Shown piece after piece: positions 1-11,779 of a DNA stretch of 64,000 bases. A program made the translations under genes and the position numbers. The stretch is from Struthidea cinerea (Eukaryota > Chordata > Aves > Passeriformes > Corcoracidae), in NCBI GenBank assembly GCA_013397865.1, contig VZTI01001048.1, positions 7,407 to 71,406 of the forward strand, written 5' to 3'. Within the stretch, counting starts at the first letter, position 1; each line of letters begins with the position of its first letter. Below the pieces are notes generated by a model. The model saw only the letters and a program-made list of their open reading frames with translations. It was not told where the DNA came from and did not search any database.

Positions 1-360
1 GTGACCCTGCCCTGGGGGTGTGACCCTGCCCTGGGGGTGTGACCAAGTGCGACAAAGGGTGAGGGGTGTGGAACAGGCATGCAACAGCCGTGTACGGAAG
101 GGTGTGCAACAGGTGGTGTAGTGGGCCTGCACTTGGTGTGCAACAAAGGGTGTGTAATGGATGTGCAGGTGAAGGAAAAAGACTCTGCAATGAGTGTGTA
201 ATGAGCAAAGGTCATCAAAGGTTAATGGGCAGGTGTGCAATGGTTGTGCAATAAAGGGTAACAGTAAGGTAACTGGGGTGTTCTGGGATGTGCAATGGGG
301 ATGGTGTGTAATGGCAGGGGGTGTAAGGGGCAGGTAATGGGTAGCTGTAGGTGCAATGGC
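1..360. repeat. Tandem repeat and degenerate GTGTGCAA-type minisatellite
   Basis: The window opens with two perfect 19-bp copies of gtgaccctgccctgggggt and the start of a third. After base ~50 the words GTGTGCAA, TGTGTAATGG, GTGCAATGG and AAAGGGT recur at irregular spacing up to about 360, giving a G-rich, strand-asymmetric block. The array probably continues left of the window. The overlapping open frames in 66-811 on both strands are by-products of this low-complexity sequence. No gene is supported. Confidence 0.7.
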
Positions 361-1011
361 TCACATGGCACACCCTGGCACACATGGGACACCTGGCACA
401 CAGGGCACACCACAGTACCTGTGGCACACCATGGCTGGCTGCCTGGCCTGTTCCAACAGCCTGGCCACATGGCCCATGGGCGCCCCAACAGCTGGTAAGC
501 CTGGGTTTGGCATCACTGTATGCTGTGCCACAGTCCCTGCCATCACCTGCAGAGAGCTGGGAGCAAGCGGTGAGGGCGGCTGCAGCTGGGAGCTGTTGGA
601 GGCACACGTGTGAGCTGCTTAGGGGCACAGGACCTATGGACATGCACAGGCTGCACAGACACCTACACTGCTCCCCAAGCGTGCAAGAGCTGGAGCACAC
701 AGGGAACCAAGGGAAGGGACACAAGCTGTGCCTGCAGCCAGTGGGCTCACGGGCAAATGGGCAGTGAGTGGGCCTATGTGAGAGCCATGGGCCAGTGAAC
801 GAGTGGTGCATGTGGAGATAGGTCAGGAATGTGCCCCTGACTGTGCACGTGCCTCCCAGCCGCCGTCCCTATCACTGCATTTTCTCTCACCCTCTGGGGT
901 TACTTTCAGGCCACATCAGGGTGTGGCGGCAGAGCTGAGGCCAGATTGCAAACACAGGCCCTTCCCCAAAAAACAGTACTTGAGCCACCACCACTGTCCC
1001 CAGCTTGGAGG

Positions 1012-1060
1012 CAAGTGTCCCTGTGTATCACTGGCAGAAAGGGAAACTGAGGCACAGCTG
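1012..1060 (-). mobile_element. MIR (CORE-SINE) fragment, candidate
   Basis: The 17-base word gggaaactgaggcacag at 1041-1057 is the most recognisable part of the MIR SINE consensus, in reverse orientation. The flanks fit only loosely, so this is either a short decayed MIR core or a chance match. Confidence 0.45.
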
Positions 1061-4000
1061 TGAGTGGGAGACATCCGGTGGCAGGGCTGCGGCTGTGCCC
1101 GCAAACCGCAGTTGCCCTTGCGGGCGCAGCCTGAGGACTGTGGTTTCCTCTTGTTGGTGACAGTGGTGACAGTGCAGGCACTGAGCATCGTGGGCATCCT
1201 TGGGATGGGCTCCAAGCTCCCCAGCCTCTCTCCTGCCACTCTACAGCTGATCCCATGAAGCCACGTGTTTGTTTGGAGACCCTGAGCCTGGTGTGGGCCC
1301 ACCAGGCCAGGGTCTCCTGGGATCCCCGAGGTGTCCCCAGGGTGAAGCTGCCACCCCATGCCTTCAGGCAGGTGTTGAGGGGCCACAAGGTTTCTGCTTT
1401 TGGACTTAAAAACAGTGGGGATTTCACTTTTCCCTCTCTCTGTGTTGATGCTCAGATCAAAGTGTTCACTGTCAAACTCAATCCCATTTTGAGTCCATCA
1501 GAGCCAAAAATCACCGCTTGCGTCTGCTGAGCACTTTGAGCTGGCAACAGCTCCTGCACATCCCTGCTTCCACAGCCAAGCGCCCATGGGGCAACAGGAA
1601 CCAACAGGTCTCCCTTTGGCTTCTCCCACCTTTGAGAAAATGAAATGCCAAAAAGAAGATGAAAAGTGGAGCATTACAGGGGCCCTGCAGCACTGGGGAT
1701 GCTCAGAGCTGGACTGGCTGCCAGAGCATCCCTGTACTGCTGCCGGTGGGGTACGGCGAGGGTCCCACCAGTCCCATGCTGTGATTCTCTGCCAGCTCCA
1801 GTGGACACAGGGCTGGGTGTTTCGGGATGGATGCTCCTCGGGATGCAGGTTGCTCCAGCAACGGTTGCTATGGAAAACACTTCAGTGGCAAAATTTCCAG
1901 CCATATTCATGTGTCCGTCATTGTATTCTGGAGAGTCCCTGGTGTATGGTGAGCCAGGCACGGCTGGCTCCGCACGGGCAGGCTGCTGCTGCGGCTGCAG
2001 GGGACTGGCTGTGCTGGGCCCAGCTTCTCCTGGCTTTTTGCAACTTTTCTTGCTGGATATGGTGTGAGAAGGTGCAGGAGGACTCCAAAGTGAGATTTGG
2101 GGGAGCATAGCAGATGTACAATGGACAGGGTGAGCAGGCTGTGCCGTGCCATGCCATATTAATTGGCTAGCTGCCAATTAATGTCCTGTTGGCCCAGCTA
2201 TGTCCCAACCATTGGATGAGATTCATTTTGGTGAATCAAATCCAGGGCACAGCTCTGGGACAGTGGGACATACCAGGAAATGGGCTGGCACTGGGATGTT
2301 TGCAGGGACCAGCAGCTTTGGCTGGGGCTTCCTGCTCCTGCCCACAGCCCTGCTAGGTCTGTGCTTCAGAAAGCTGCTCCGCACCTCCTGGAGCAGCAAT
2401 AGGATTACACGGGACTGAGTCTCCTAGCAATGAATGAAGAAATAAATCCTATAAGGCAGGACAGGATTTATTAGACTTCAATATTCTGGAAATAATGAGG
2501 ACATTTCTCTTGGCTTGTAATATCACGGGACCCAACAGGATCACAACCAGGATTTATCCCCGTGCTTCTCCATGGCACTGGGTCGGTTCTTAGCTGTGGA
2601 GAGAAGATGCTGGGGGAAGCTGCTTGCCTTTCCGAAGAGCAGGATGGCAGGGCACCGCCTCATCTCCAGCAAAGCCAAGGCAGGCTGCAGGCTGCAGGCT
2701 GCCCCAACAGCAGCGGCTCTGTTTGTGTCCCCATTCATCCCCTAGTGAGGGCTGGCACTGATCCTCGCCCCCGGCTGGGGCTCACTGCTGGGAGCGGGAA
2801 GGGCCGGCTGTGCCATCCTCATCAGCTGAGTTTCAAATGCCAGTGCCAGCACCCACCACCAGCGCAAGGATGCCCCGGGCTTGGGGACCCTCAAATGGGG
2901 TGGAAGACCCACGGGCCACTCCATTACTCCCCATTGGTTTTGAACATGCTGCAAACAGAATCCCTCTGTGCTGCTGGGTGGGACATTGCTGTGAAGGAAA
3001 GAGGTGGGAAGAGGCTGAAAACAACATCTTGGAAAAGAGGATGTGATGCTGCTAGCATCACCTTCCAGGCACCAGCTCTGCCCCTCGGGGAACTGCTGGC
3101 TGTGGGCAGATGCTCCTAGGGACAGCTCCACACTCTGGTCCCTCCTTCTCCCTGCTGCCACGCTTTGCCCCATGGCAGCTCTGTCCATGAATCCTGTTGT
3201 GGTCCTTGGGACAGCCTGGGGCTATGGGATGCACCCCCAGGCAGCCAGCATTCAACGTCCTCCCATGTCGAGAGCCAACATGTATTCCCGCATCCCTTTC
3301 ACTGAAGCAGCGTTAAATGCAGTGTTACCTCCCTGTCGCGATTCCTGTGGCCCCGTAATAGCCCCCACAAACCCCAGCAGATCAGTAAAGCTGAGCCTGT
3401 GGGTGCGGGTTGGACACAGCTGGTTTTACCATGGCCTCAGCACACGGACACCGTGGCAGAAGCCCCGACCATCAGGACACACGGACACAATCGGAGCCTT
3501 GTTTGGGGCTCAGCTGCACAAGGGGCCCCTTCAGGCAGCCAGGGAAGGGGGAGCTCCTCAGGGTGAGATGATGCTCTGGCCATGAGGGACTCCTTATAGG
3601 GCCAAAATTACCCCAAGCAAATGCCCAGGGCGGGTCCCAACCCATGGAGAACATGTGAGCTTCTCAGAGAAGACAGCTCAAGGTGGGAATGTCTCAAAAG
3701 ATGGACCCACATCTCCTGAGAACATTGCTCCTCACAGAAAGTACAGGGCTGCCAGGGACATCAAGGGCTGGTGGGGACACTGAGGGCTGGCGGGTCCTGG
3801 GGCCACCCACCCCCCTTCGTGGGAAGTGGACTGGGCAATGGAAATAGCAAGCAGAGAGGGGTTTTGGTTGGGTTTTTTTTCCTTCTGAAGCAGCCAAGCT
3901 GTGTTTTCTGGAGACCTGTAAATCACTCCTCGTCTTCAGGAAAGAAAGGCGAGGAATACATGATCCAACCAAGCAAAAACGCAGGACGCTTGGGAGCATG

Positions 4001-5446
4001 GAGGAAGCCAGGAATCAGCCCAGGCTGGAGGCTGCCTCCCGGCTGTCCCGCCAAGCCTGTCCCAGCTTGCTGGGCCAGGAGCTGGCACTGTAGCCCAGCA
4101 TCCTCAAGCTGAGCTGGGCACACCACGCTGCCACGAGCTGGGGAGCCCAGCAGAGAGGGGAGTTGAGGCTCTCAGCCACTGCCTTTAAACTGCACTTTTC
4201 CAGCAGGTCAGGTTGCTTCCAAGATTTCAAGATTTTCCACATTTACTCAGCTGAAGAGAAGAAAAAACTCCAGAGGAGAGGCTGGAGGGCTTGTGGAGAA
4301 CATAGCTAGGGCTGGCAGGCAGGATCCCATAAACTGGGGGTCATCAGTTCTCCCAGTTCACCAGCATGCCAGGGGAAGTTGTGCTGGCCACATCCCTCTG
4401 ACACACTGTTAGCATGCATGTGAATCCAAAGCCACCCCCAAGCCATCCAGAGCCAGATGCAGCCGCAGTACTCACTTACGGACACAGCCTGGAGCTCTTT
4501 AATGCTTTTAAAAACAAGGCTGGGTTTGGTGCCTCTGGCCTTTGGGATCTCCAAGGGTACTTGTTGCATCTCCATTCTACTCTTGCTCATAATACAATGC
4601 ACAGAATTATTTTCCATTTCTTACCTACTTGGTGCTGCCGAGCTGCTGGAGCAGAAGGGGCCCTAGAATGCAGAAGGGATACTCACGCTGCAGCAAAGGT
4701 TTCGGTTGTCAGCCCCCAGAAGCCAGATGCCACAGGGACCCAGCTTCTGCAGGGGTGACCCTTCCCTGCCTCTGTCCAGCATCAAGGTCATGGGGGACAC
4801 AGGGCAGAGAAGTTCCCAAATATTCCCTCCTCTCCTCTCAGCAACAGAAGAGCAAAAGGCAAATAATTTCCCTGGCTGCCTGCTCAGCACTCACAGCAGG
4901 CCCAGCCCTCCCAGCGCTGCTTGTGGCCGCCTCGGCATCTCACCATCTTCGGGGATCTGCAGCAAAACAAGCCTGGGCTGCCTTGGGGTCCCTGTTGGGA
5001 GGGACCCTGTAAGGAGGGCAGGACAGCACACAAGGAGAGAAGGTGCTGGAAATAGTCCAGCACTACCATTCTGAGCAGGAGAGCAGCCCAGCTACTGCAG
5101 CAGCACCTGCCTCGCTCCACTGAGGTCCAGTCAGGGCCACTCTGCCACTCAGGAGCCCCAAGCTGAGATATCCCCACAACAGTGCCTTGCACAGAGACTC
5201 TGGTTGTTTTTGCAACCTAAGCCAGAGCAGCAACTGGCTTGGAAGTGTTTGGAGATGAAAACATGTCATCACTCTGTTGTTTTGTTTCTGTCCAATTTCA
5301 GGCTTGTTTAAGCAGGTCCATTACAGCTGATTCTGTACAGAACAGGGTGCCAAAGGCTGCAGCTCCCCTGAGCACGTGGTGTTTTGTTCTCGTCTATCCT
5401 GCAGCACGGCCACAGAGCAGGGGCTGACTCAGCAGTGCACACATGA

Positions 5447-5707
5447 GCCCAAGGCTCAGACTGTGCTCAGAGCCACAGGCAAGGGGCCATCGGCAGCGAC
5501 GGCGTCGCTCGCCTGGTGGGCAGGAAGGATGGGGCTTTTGCTGCTCTCCCCTGGCACAGCGCCAGCGTGGGCTGCCCCACCAAGCAGGCCCAGAGCATCC
5601 TGTGGGGAAAGGCTGGTGAGTACCTCCACTCCAAGGATGTGCACAGGCCAGACATTGGGAGCTGCCCAACTCCACCAGAGCCAGGCCAGCAGGGATGGCC
5701 AGGATGA
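5447..5707 (+). other. Unidentified open frame with coding-like codon use
   Basis: A plus-strand frame is open from just after a TGA at 5444-5446 to the stop near 5707. From 5489 the codons are ATC GGC AGC GAC GGC GTC and so on, with almost every third position G or C through about 5610, and a cluster of six CpGs at 5491-5511 in otherwise CpG-poor sequence. The translation includes IGSDGVARLVGRKDGAF and SVGCPTKQAQSILWGKAG. A strong donor-like GGTGAGTAC lies at about 5612. I do not recognise the protein, there is no convincing start codon or strong acceptor, and minus-strand frames are open too. It could be an exon of an unknown gene, a pseudogene relic, or chance in GC-rich DNA. Confidence 0.25.
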
Positions 5708-6048
5708 CGGTGCGCTGCTGGTCTCCAGCTCTGGCTGCTCGTTCCACACCCAGGCGCCTTGGCCTGCCCTTCCAGGCAGCAGCATTTAGTCCCTGCGTGG
5801 CCATGCTTTGGATGGGTTTCCTTACTCCTGCAGCACTGCTACAGGACTACATTGACCTTGTCATCCCCAATTCTGGATTTCATTGCACCTCCAGCCCCAG
5901 TACTGAGGAGGGAAAGTGATTCAAGCACTTGCTCTGACCCCCAGGCTGCTATCAGGGCACACACTGGGCACCTCTGAGAGAGGTTTTTATGACTGCAGTC
6001 AGACACTCCTTACTCTGTGTGATCCTTAATTTCTTTGTCCTCTGCCTC

Positions 6049-6101
6049 CCACACAAACCACACTGCCAGCATGCAAGAGTGTTGGGATGGAATACTTTAT
6101 T
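6049..6101 (-). terminator. CFDP1: CFDP1 poly(A) signal and downstream GU-rich element
   Basis: Plus-strand TTTATT at 6096-6101 is AATAAA on the minus strand. About 30-45 nt further along the transcript, 6064-6049 reads gtgtggtttgtgtggg, a typical GU-rich downstream element. The two together make a good metazoan cleavage/polyadenylation site, with cleavage expected near 6070-6085. This is inferred from motifs, with no transcript evidence. Confidence 0.75.
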
Positions 6102-6712
6102 CACGTGAACACTCAGATCCTGGCCCTTCCTGCCTGCTGCAGCTGCTCCCATCTTCTTGACAGCATGAACAAGGAAGGATTTCTTCACCAGCTTGCTTAA
6201 GAGACCCCACAAACAAGTACAGACAGTTTGGCTTTGTCTGGACAGGAGCAGAGGGCGGAGGGGCAGGGAGTGCTGCGGGGCTGGCAGAGCAGGGAGAAGG
6301 CCTCCAGCCCACAGCTTGCGTATGCACAGCAGCCATGAAACCTTCCCGCAGCGCCACTTGCACCACCAAACATGCCAGTACTCTCCCAGCCTTGGTGGCT
6401 CCTCCTGCTGCCAGAAGCACCTGGCATTGGTAAAGGACAATTGCCACCACCTCTTCTCCTTGGAAAGTTGTTGCCAGAATTACACCAGTGTCTTCTATCA
6501 CCTGCTGGGCCATTTAACCCGCAAAGCGCCCCCATTGACAAATACCCTCCCCAAACTATTACAGTAAAAGGAAAACCCTGTATGGTGAGACATACAGGCT
6601 GAGTCTTGGGTAGAGAACAGTTTCTGTGCTTGGTGGTCGTTGGTGGCTGGCAGCCCCCCGCCAGCCCGGGGCACAGAAGGGGGCAGGATCCCCCACGGCC
6701 ACCCCCGGCACG
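6080..6712 (-). other. CFDP1: CFDP1 3' untranslated region
   Basis: This is the stretch between the stop codon and the first convincing poly(A) site on the minus strand, about 630 nt. I see only one AATAAA on the minus strand here. The end is approximate: cleavage is expected some 10-25 nt past the signal. Long open frames inside it (for example 6097-6513 on the minus strand) show no family resemblance and are treated as chance. Confidence 0.75.
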
Positions 6713-6803
6713 TCAGGGCTTCATCCTGCTCAGTCTGATGTCGCGTTCGATTTCGAACTGCCTGTGATCCACGCGCTCCAGGAACGCTTTCCTCTCGATG
6801 TAC
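6713..6803 (-). CDS. CFDP1: CFDP1 last coding exon (C-terminal 29 residues and stop)
   Basis: The minus strand reads an acceptor with a long pyrimidine tract ending ctgcag (AG at 6805-6804), then G, then codons for [16 protein letters not shown]...IRLSRMKP and TGA at 6715-6713. This is the highly conserved end of the BCNT-C domain of CFDP1/Bucentaur; as I remember it, the human protein ends ...DLRLSKMKP. The exon starts in phase 2: its first G completes the Gly codon begun by the exon at 11780-11938. CFDP1 is a nuclear protein, the vertebrate relative of yeast Swc5, linked to the SRCAP/SWR1 complex and H2A.Z exchange. The segment is rich in charged residues, with no membrane segment or signal peptide, as expected for this domain. 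There is no frameshift or internal stop, so the exon looks intact. The gene assignment rests on recalled family sequence; the splice signals and reading frame are seen directly. Confidence 0.95.
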
Positions 6804-9800
6804 CTGCAGGGAGGCAGAGGCAGAGGCAGTGAGCAGTGCCCATGGCAGCCTGTGTGGCTCCCAGCCTGGGGCAAACCCCACCCGAAGGGATGAGCAAAGA
6901 GGGAAACCACCATCTGCCTCCCTCCCTCTCTTTCCATGAACTGATTCACTCCACTGAACATCTCCTATGGATACCAAAGCTGCTCTGTGGCCTGCTGGCT
7001 GTCATCTGGGGGACTCCCAGAGGTCTGGTGGTTCCACAGGCTAGAGAACCGAACTGGCTGATTCTTCTCCTACAGCTGAGAAATGTCCTCCACAGACACT
7101 GTGACGGGGATCAGAGCAGGCCTTTGTACCACCCAGCAAAGCATCTCAAACCCAACCACAACCCTCAATACAAGCTCACAGGCCCACGATACAAGCCAGG
7201 AACAGGCACAGGGAGCAACAGGGATGCAAAAAGCATCACCCAGCAAGCCTGCAGCAGCTCAGGGATGCAGGCCAGGGGCTTCCCAGCCACAGACCAGCTC
7301 CTAACCACCACTGAGTATTTAGTGCTGCCCCTCAGCACAGCACCTGAGCGCTGCGAGGAAGAAGGCACGCCTGCGCCTGGAAAAGCACCTTGCTGCTCAT
7401 TAAGGGCATGCAGCTGAATTTTAATGTACTTTGCTGCAAACCCTTGCCACAGACAGCCCGGGGCTGTGCTACTAATTAACCTACAGAGGGAGTGAAATTG
7501 CAATTCAAAACAGGAGCTGTAATTGAATCATCACAATTGTTCTGCATTTGTTCCAGGGTGGCAAACACTGGACTGCCATCACAAGGTCATTAAACTCGTA
7601 TACAAGATGCACAGGGAACCACTGAATTTGGCTGTTCTGTCGGTCACTGCTTTTCCTGCTCACCACAGCAGCTCACTGCTTGAAAGCAAGACCAAAGCCT
7701 AAGGGAAGATGAGCATCTCAGGCTCTGTGGGTTTTCCCGGCTGCTGGGTGGCTGGCATGGCTGGGTGGTGCATGAAGGTGCCCAAGACCTGCATGGGAAG
7801 GTTGAAGGCCTCTCCTATCAGTGGTCTCTCTGAGACAGATGGACATTTGGTGATGAGGTCCCTGCAAGGTCAGGCTGGATGGGCCTCTAAGCAATCTGAT
7901 CTAGATAAAGAATCCCTGCTCACTGCTGGGGGTTGGATTAGTTGGCCCTTAAAGGTCCCTTCCAACATGAACCATTCTGTGATTCTGCAATTCTTTATGC
8001 TACAACTATTGAACCAGTACTGAATGTGTTCCCAGCAGGGAGCATTTGCCCTTGCTGCAAGGGACAGCCCTGACACTCCTGCCCATCCAGTCATCACTGG
8101 AAATGAATTAATCCAGATTCATTTCAGCGAGTGATTCCCCCAAGCGGGTGAACAGCCCTATGCATCCCTGCTGCCACTCCCTTCCTTCCCATCGCAGCTC
8201 CAGCCCGTCTCGTGCTGACACAACTGGGCCAGCTCATCTCCATTGGCTGCGAGGGGCAGGGACCAGCACGGCACAATGCAGGTGAAGAGCTGGCTGGGAA
8301 GAGGTATTTTTGTGGCCCCTGCCCCTCACCGTTGGAGGAGGGTTGTGCACTCAGGCCCCCTCCCCACATTGGTTCAGGAAAGGCAGGCAGGGGAGTGTCA
8401 CTTCCCTTCATCCCTGAAAGCAGGGAGGTGACCGGCTCCTAGGGCTGGGCTCAGAGAGGCCACAGGAAGGAAGCTGAGGGGTCACGCTGTATGTGCTCAG
8501 TGTCATATTGCTGGGCGTGTTGCCTTTCTCCCCCTCCACTGCTAAACACCAACCACAACCCCAGCTGGGAAGACAAGGACAGGAGTTAATGACGTTCATC
8601 TGGGAACACCCCAATGGCCTGGGCAGTGACAGCCCAACCTACTGAATCTGAAGCTCCTCTGGCCCCTCTGCGACACCCATCTATCAACACCAGCAAGGAG
8701 TCAGTCTCTTTCTCCTCCTCTTCCTCCCTGACTGCTGTGCCTCTCCGGTGGGCAGGGCCTGGCTCCTGGCGGATCGATATGGATCATGAACCAGGAATGC
8801 GGTCTCACAGCTGCAGCCAGCAGCGCTGCATGGAGGAGGAACTGCGACATCATCCCATGGCGTTGTCCTTGGCTGGCCACAGCTAAGGGCTGTAGGTGAC
8901 AGAGCAGACCCCCCAGGCACTACCTGTGCATACACCGGGGCTTGTGGGGCCTGGCCAGCTTGTGCTGCAGGCACACAGGGGCTGGAGGCGCAGATGGAAG
9001 CTGCAGGGTCAGCACAAGCCCCTCTGTGCTCTGAAGCCTGTGCTGGAGCTGCAGCTCTCTCTGTGCTCAGCCAGCTCCGTGCAGCCGACACCAAGGCACC
9101 ACCCAACATGGTGCAAAGTGCGTGAACGAGGCACAAACACCCGTCCTGAGCTTGTCTAAACAACCTTTGCTACCTGAATCAATACCTTCCTGTAAATTAT
9201 CAACCCGCCTGGAAACAGGGCAGCTGTGATCCATGGCAGAGCAAAGTAAATCCATTGGGAGCAAGGCTGTCTCTGCTAACAAGGGCAGCTGCAAGCTGCT
9301 CTGGGGAGGGTCTCAGCGGTGCTGCCTGTCCCCTGTCAGTCACCATCAGTCACCCGGTGCAGGAGTGCACGGGGCCGGCTGCTCCCCCATGGGGCTGCCC
9401 TACAAAGGTGGCCCAATTAAGAGGCCACTACACATTTCCATTTATAAAGCACATCAGAGAGATGAACAGCAAAAGGGATAGCTGCCTCTGCTCCTTACTC
9501 CAGCCCCTCCTGTCAAATCCAGGACAGGCCCTCAGGACCTGAACAGCCAGGCTGTAAAAGCCCAGATTCTACTCCTAAGGAAATGCAAATCACTAGATGG
9601 GGGTTGGTGGTAGAAGGGGTTGAAAATCAGATGCAAGGGAGGACAGAGCCATCGGGCAGCACATGTCCCCTCTGTCTTGGGAATTCTAGGCTGTGGCTGG
9701 CTAATAACCAGCACTGGCAGCAGAAAGATGCCACAGCCCCACTGCTCCACTGATTGCCAGTGTTCTGGCCAAGCATGTGTGGCTGCTGGAGAACGGCCAG

Positions 9801-11779
9801 GGAGGTACGAGGAGCTCTGGGCTGCAGCAACTTCTACAGGGTTAGCACAAAAAAGTTCAGCCTGTCTTCCCTCCTGAGCAAAACGTAAAGCTTCCTGCCT
9901 TTCTTGAGACACACATGGACCATTTCTGTAAGTGCACAGGACATGTGGCATTGAGCAAACATCTCCAGGAGTGGGCTGTAGCGTTCCTTGTCAGGCAGAC
10001 ATTTACAGTCACACAGCAGAACACATGGGGAGCAGAGGTTTCTAACAGCACCAGGGATTAAAGGCAGCGCCCTGCTCTCGCCTGCCTGGGTTGAAGGGTT
10101 AACAACAGCTCATTACAATTTTTATAGAGATGTGTAAATGATTGCCCACTGAAGGGTGAGCACGGTTGACATTATTAAAGGAGAAGAGGCAGCTGCAGAA
10201 GGCACAACAGGCTCCTGTGAAATGACCTGAGGCTGGCAGCAGCTGTGTCTGTGTGACCTGCCCCCCCAGGCGGGCTGGCTGCTCTGCAAGGGTACTGCAC
10301 CCTTAACACTGAGGTGGCCTGTAAGCAGAAATGCAGTGGGCTGTGCCTCCATTGGTGCTCCTCCCTTCTCCCTTTACCTTGAAGGTGGAAGTAATTCCTA
10401 GTGAGCAGATACTCTGTCGATCCCCTCACACTACATGCCTGACTGGTATAAACATATTCGTACCGAGTGTCTAAAGTTATCCTGGCATTATGTTTGTCAT
10501 TTGTTTAATGACAAAAACTGCTTGCCTAGAGCTCAGCAGATTTTCTATCCTGGGATGTGACAGGCAGCAAAACCCAAAGCTGTCCAAGATTAAAGATGCT
10601 CTTAAAAGTGCTGCTCTGCTTTTCTCATCTTTTCCATGCGCTGATCCCTTCTTTAGCCTTCAAGGACCATTAAGTGAGTCTGCAGAAAGGTTTGCCAGGC
10701 ATGAAGAGCAAGCTGTCCTGCTTGAATGGGGTGGGAAAGGCAACAGCACTGGCCAAGAACAGTCGACATACTGGGTTTGGGCACACAAGAGATGCCACAA
10801 AACACTGCTCTGCCACATCTGTATGTGGTGTAAATCATTCACCTCCTTGGACTTCAGGGATCTTGGAGGAACAGCTGCCCCTCTCCAGCACTCCAACAGA
10901 ATTGCTCTACTTGTTCAAGGGCATGGAACCAGAAACAGTTCAGGGGTGATCTGACAGAGAAGGTGTGTTGTGGAAGGGTGCAAGACCAAACTGAAAATAT
11001 CTATTTGACAGTTATAAAATACCTCTTTAAAAGAGAAAAACCAATCTGTTGGAATGTAGAAGCTCTGAGTTTTTCCTGCAGAGTAAAAGAATGGCTTATA
11101 AAAAAATATACATTTTACGAGCTGTCCACTAAGCTGGTTATGTTTTCCCAGAGCTTAGCAAAGCACTTGTACTGGAAATGCTGCTTCTGATCTCATTATC
11201 ACTCCCCGCAGTGCATGTTATTAACTTTCCCTTTTATTTACAGCATTGCCATTTACTTTTATGATACTTCCATTAACTTCATTGGAGTGAACATTGCTTG
11301 ATGCACACAACCAACGCCCAGCACTGCCATAATCCTTAACGCACCTTGCCAGCTGTTCTGGGTTTACATAAATCTTTATGCGGGAGGAGGGAGGACAGAT
11401 GCAGCTGAAATGCATCATTTGAAGAACAGAACAAAAACCTCCCAAACTCAAAAAAGAAAACAGGACAAAGGCAATAGTGTTTCCTCATGGGGCGGCTGCA
11501 TTAGACTGGTTCATGCTCTGTGCCACAAGCAGAAGAGATGATAAAGCCAGACATTGGCTGGACTTAGAGAATTCACAAGGTTGTTAGCAGAGTGATAGGT
11601 GTTTGCAGACTTACCTGTCTCCCTGTGATGCTTACAGCAGCTACTGGCTTTATGTATCCCTAGAATAAATCCTTAAGAAATCCCATGGGTTTTTGAACTC
11701 TGTAGCCAGCAATGGGTTTCCCACATATAAAGGAAGTGGTGGGAAATGCTGGACTACTATTAGGTAAAGTCCCTCTTAC
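6804..11779 (-). other. CFDP1: CFDP1 last intron
   Basis: The intron is bounded by donor GTAAGA (11779 down) and acceptor CTGCAG (ending 6804), phase 2. It is about 5 kb and holds one CR1 3' fragment (7857-7990) and an AT-rich block at about 7400-7560 that reads like conserved non-coding sequence. Further AT-rich patches are at 10440-10520 and 10970-11240. The rest (8100-10100) is GC-moderate sequence in which I see nothing specific; none of its open frames has family resemblance. Confidence 0.85.
7857..7990 (+). mobile_element. CR1 LINE 3'-end fragment
   Basis: The sequence runs through caggctggatgggcctct, ctgatctag, ccctgctcactgctgggggttgga and ggtcccttccaacatgaaccattctgtgattct, which follows the 3' terminus of avian CR1 elements, including the attctgtgattct-type terminal repeat. 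It is truncated at the 5' side, as nearly all CR1 copies are. It lies on the plus strand, antisense to CFDP1. Confidence 0.85.

Larger units (their letters stand above)
361..6048. other. GC-rich non-coding region downstream of CFDP1
   Basis: No gene is recognised. The first part (365-430) is a short CACA/GGCACACC-rich stretch continuing the minisatellite. A MIR-like fragment lies near 1012-1060. There is a three-copy 7-bp repeat (gcaggct) near 2682-2703. AT-richer blocks at about 2420-2530 and 3250-3390 stand out from their GC-rich surroundings. A coding-like patch is at 5447-5707. Many open frames overlap in several frames at once, which is usual in GC-rich avian sequence and does not imply genes. 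In mammals the gene after CFDP1 on this side is BCAR1, in the same orientation, so its upstream regulatory region could overlap this stretch; that is inference from synteny only. Confidence 0.6.

Noticed and set aside
215..811. 198-residue minus-strand open frame and several overlapping frames
   Set aside because: It arises from minisatellite and CACA-rich sequence; several frames are open at once, composition is Cys/His/Pro-skewed, and there is no splice or family support.
3043..3585. 180-residue plus-strand open frame
   Set aside because: No recognisable domain and ordinary third-position use; kept only as a possible conserved block at 3250-3390.
6097..6513. 138-residue minus-strand frame
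   Set aside because: Lies wholly within the CFDP1 3' UTR on the same strand, with no family resemblance.
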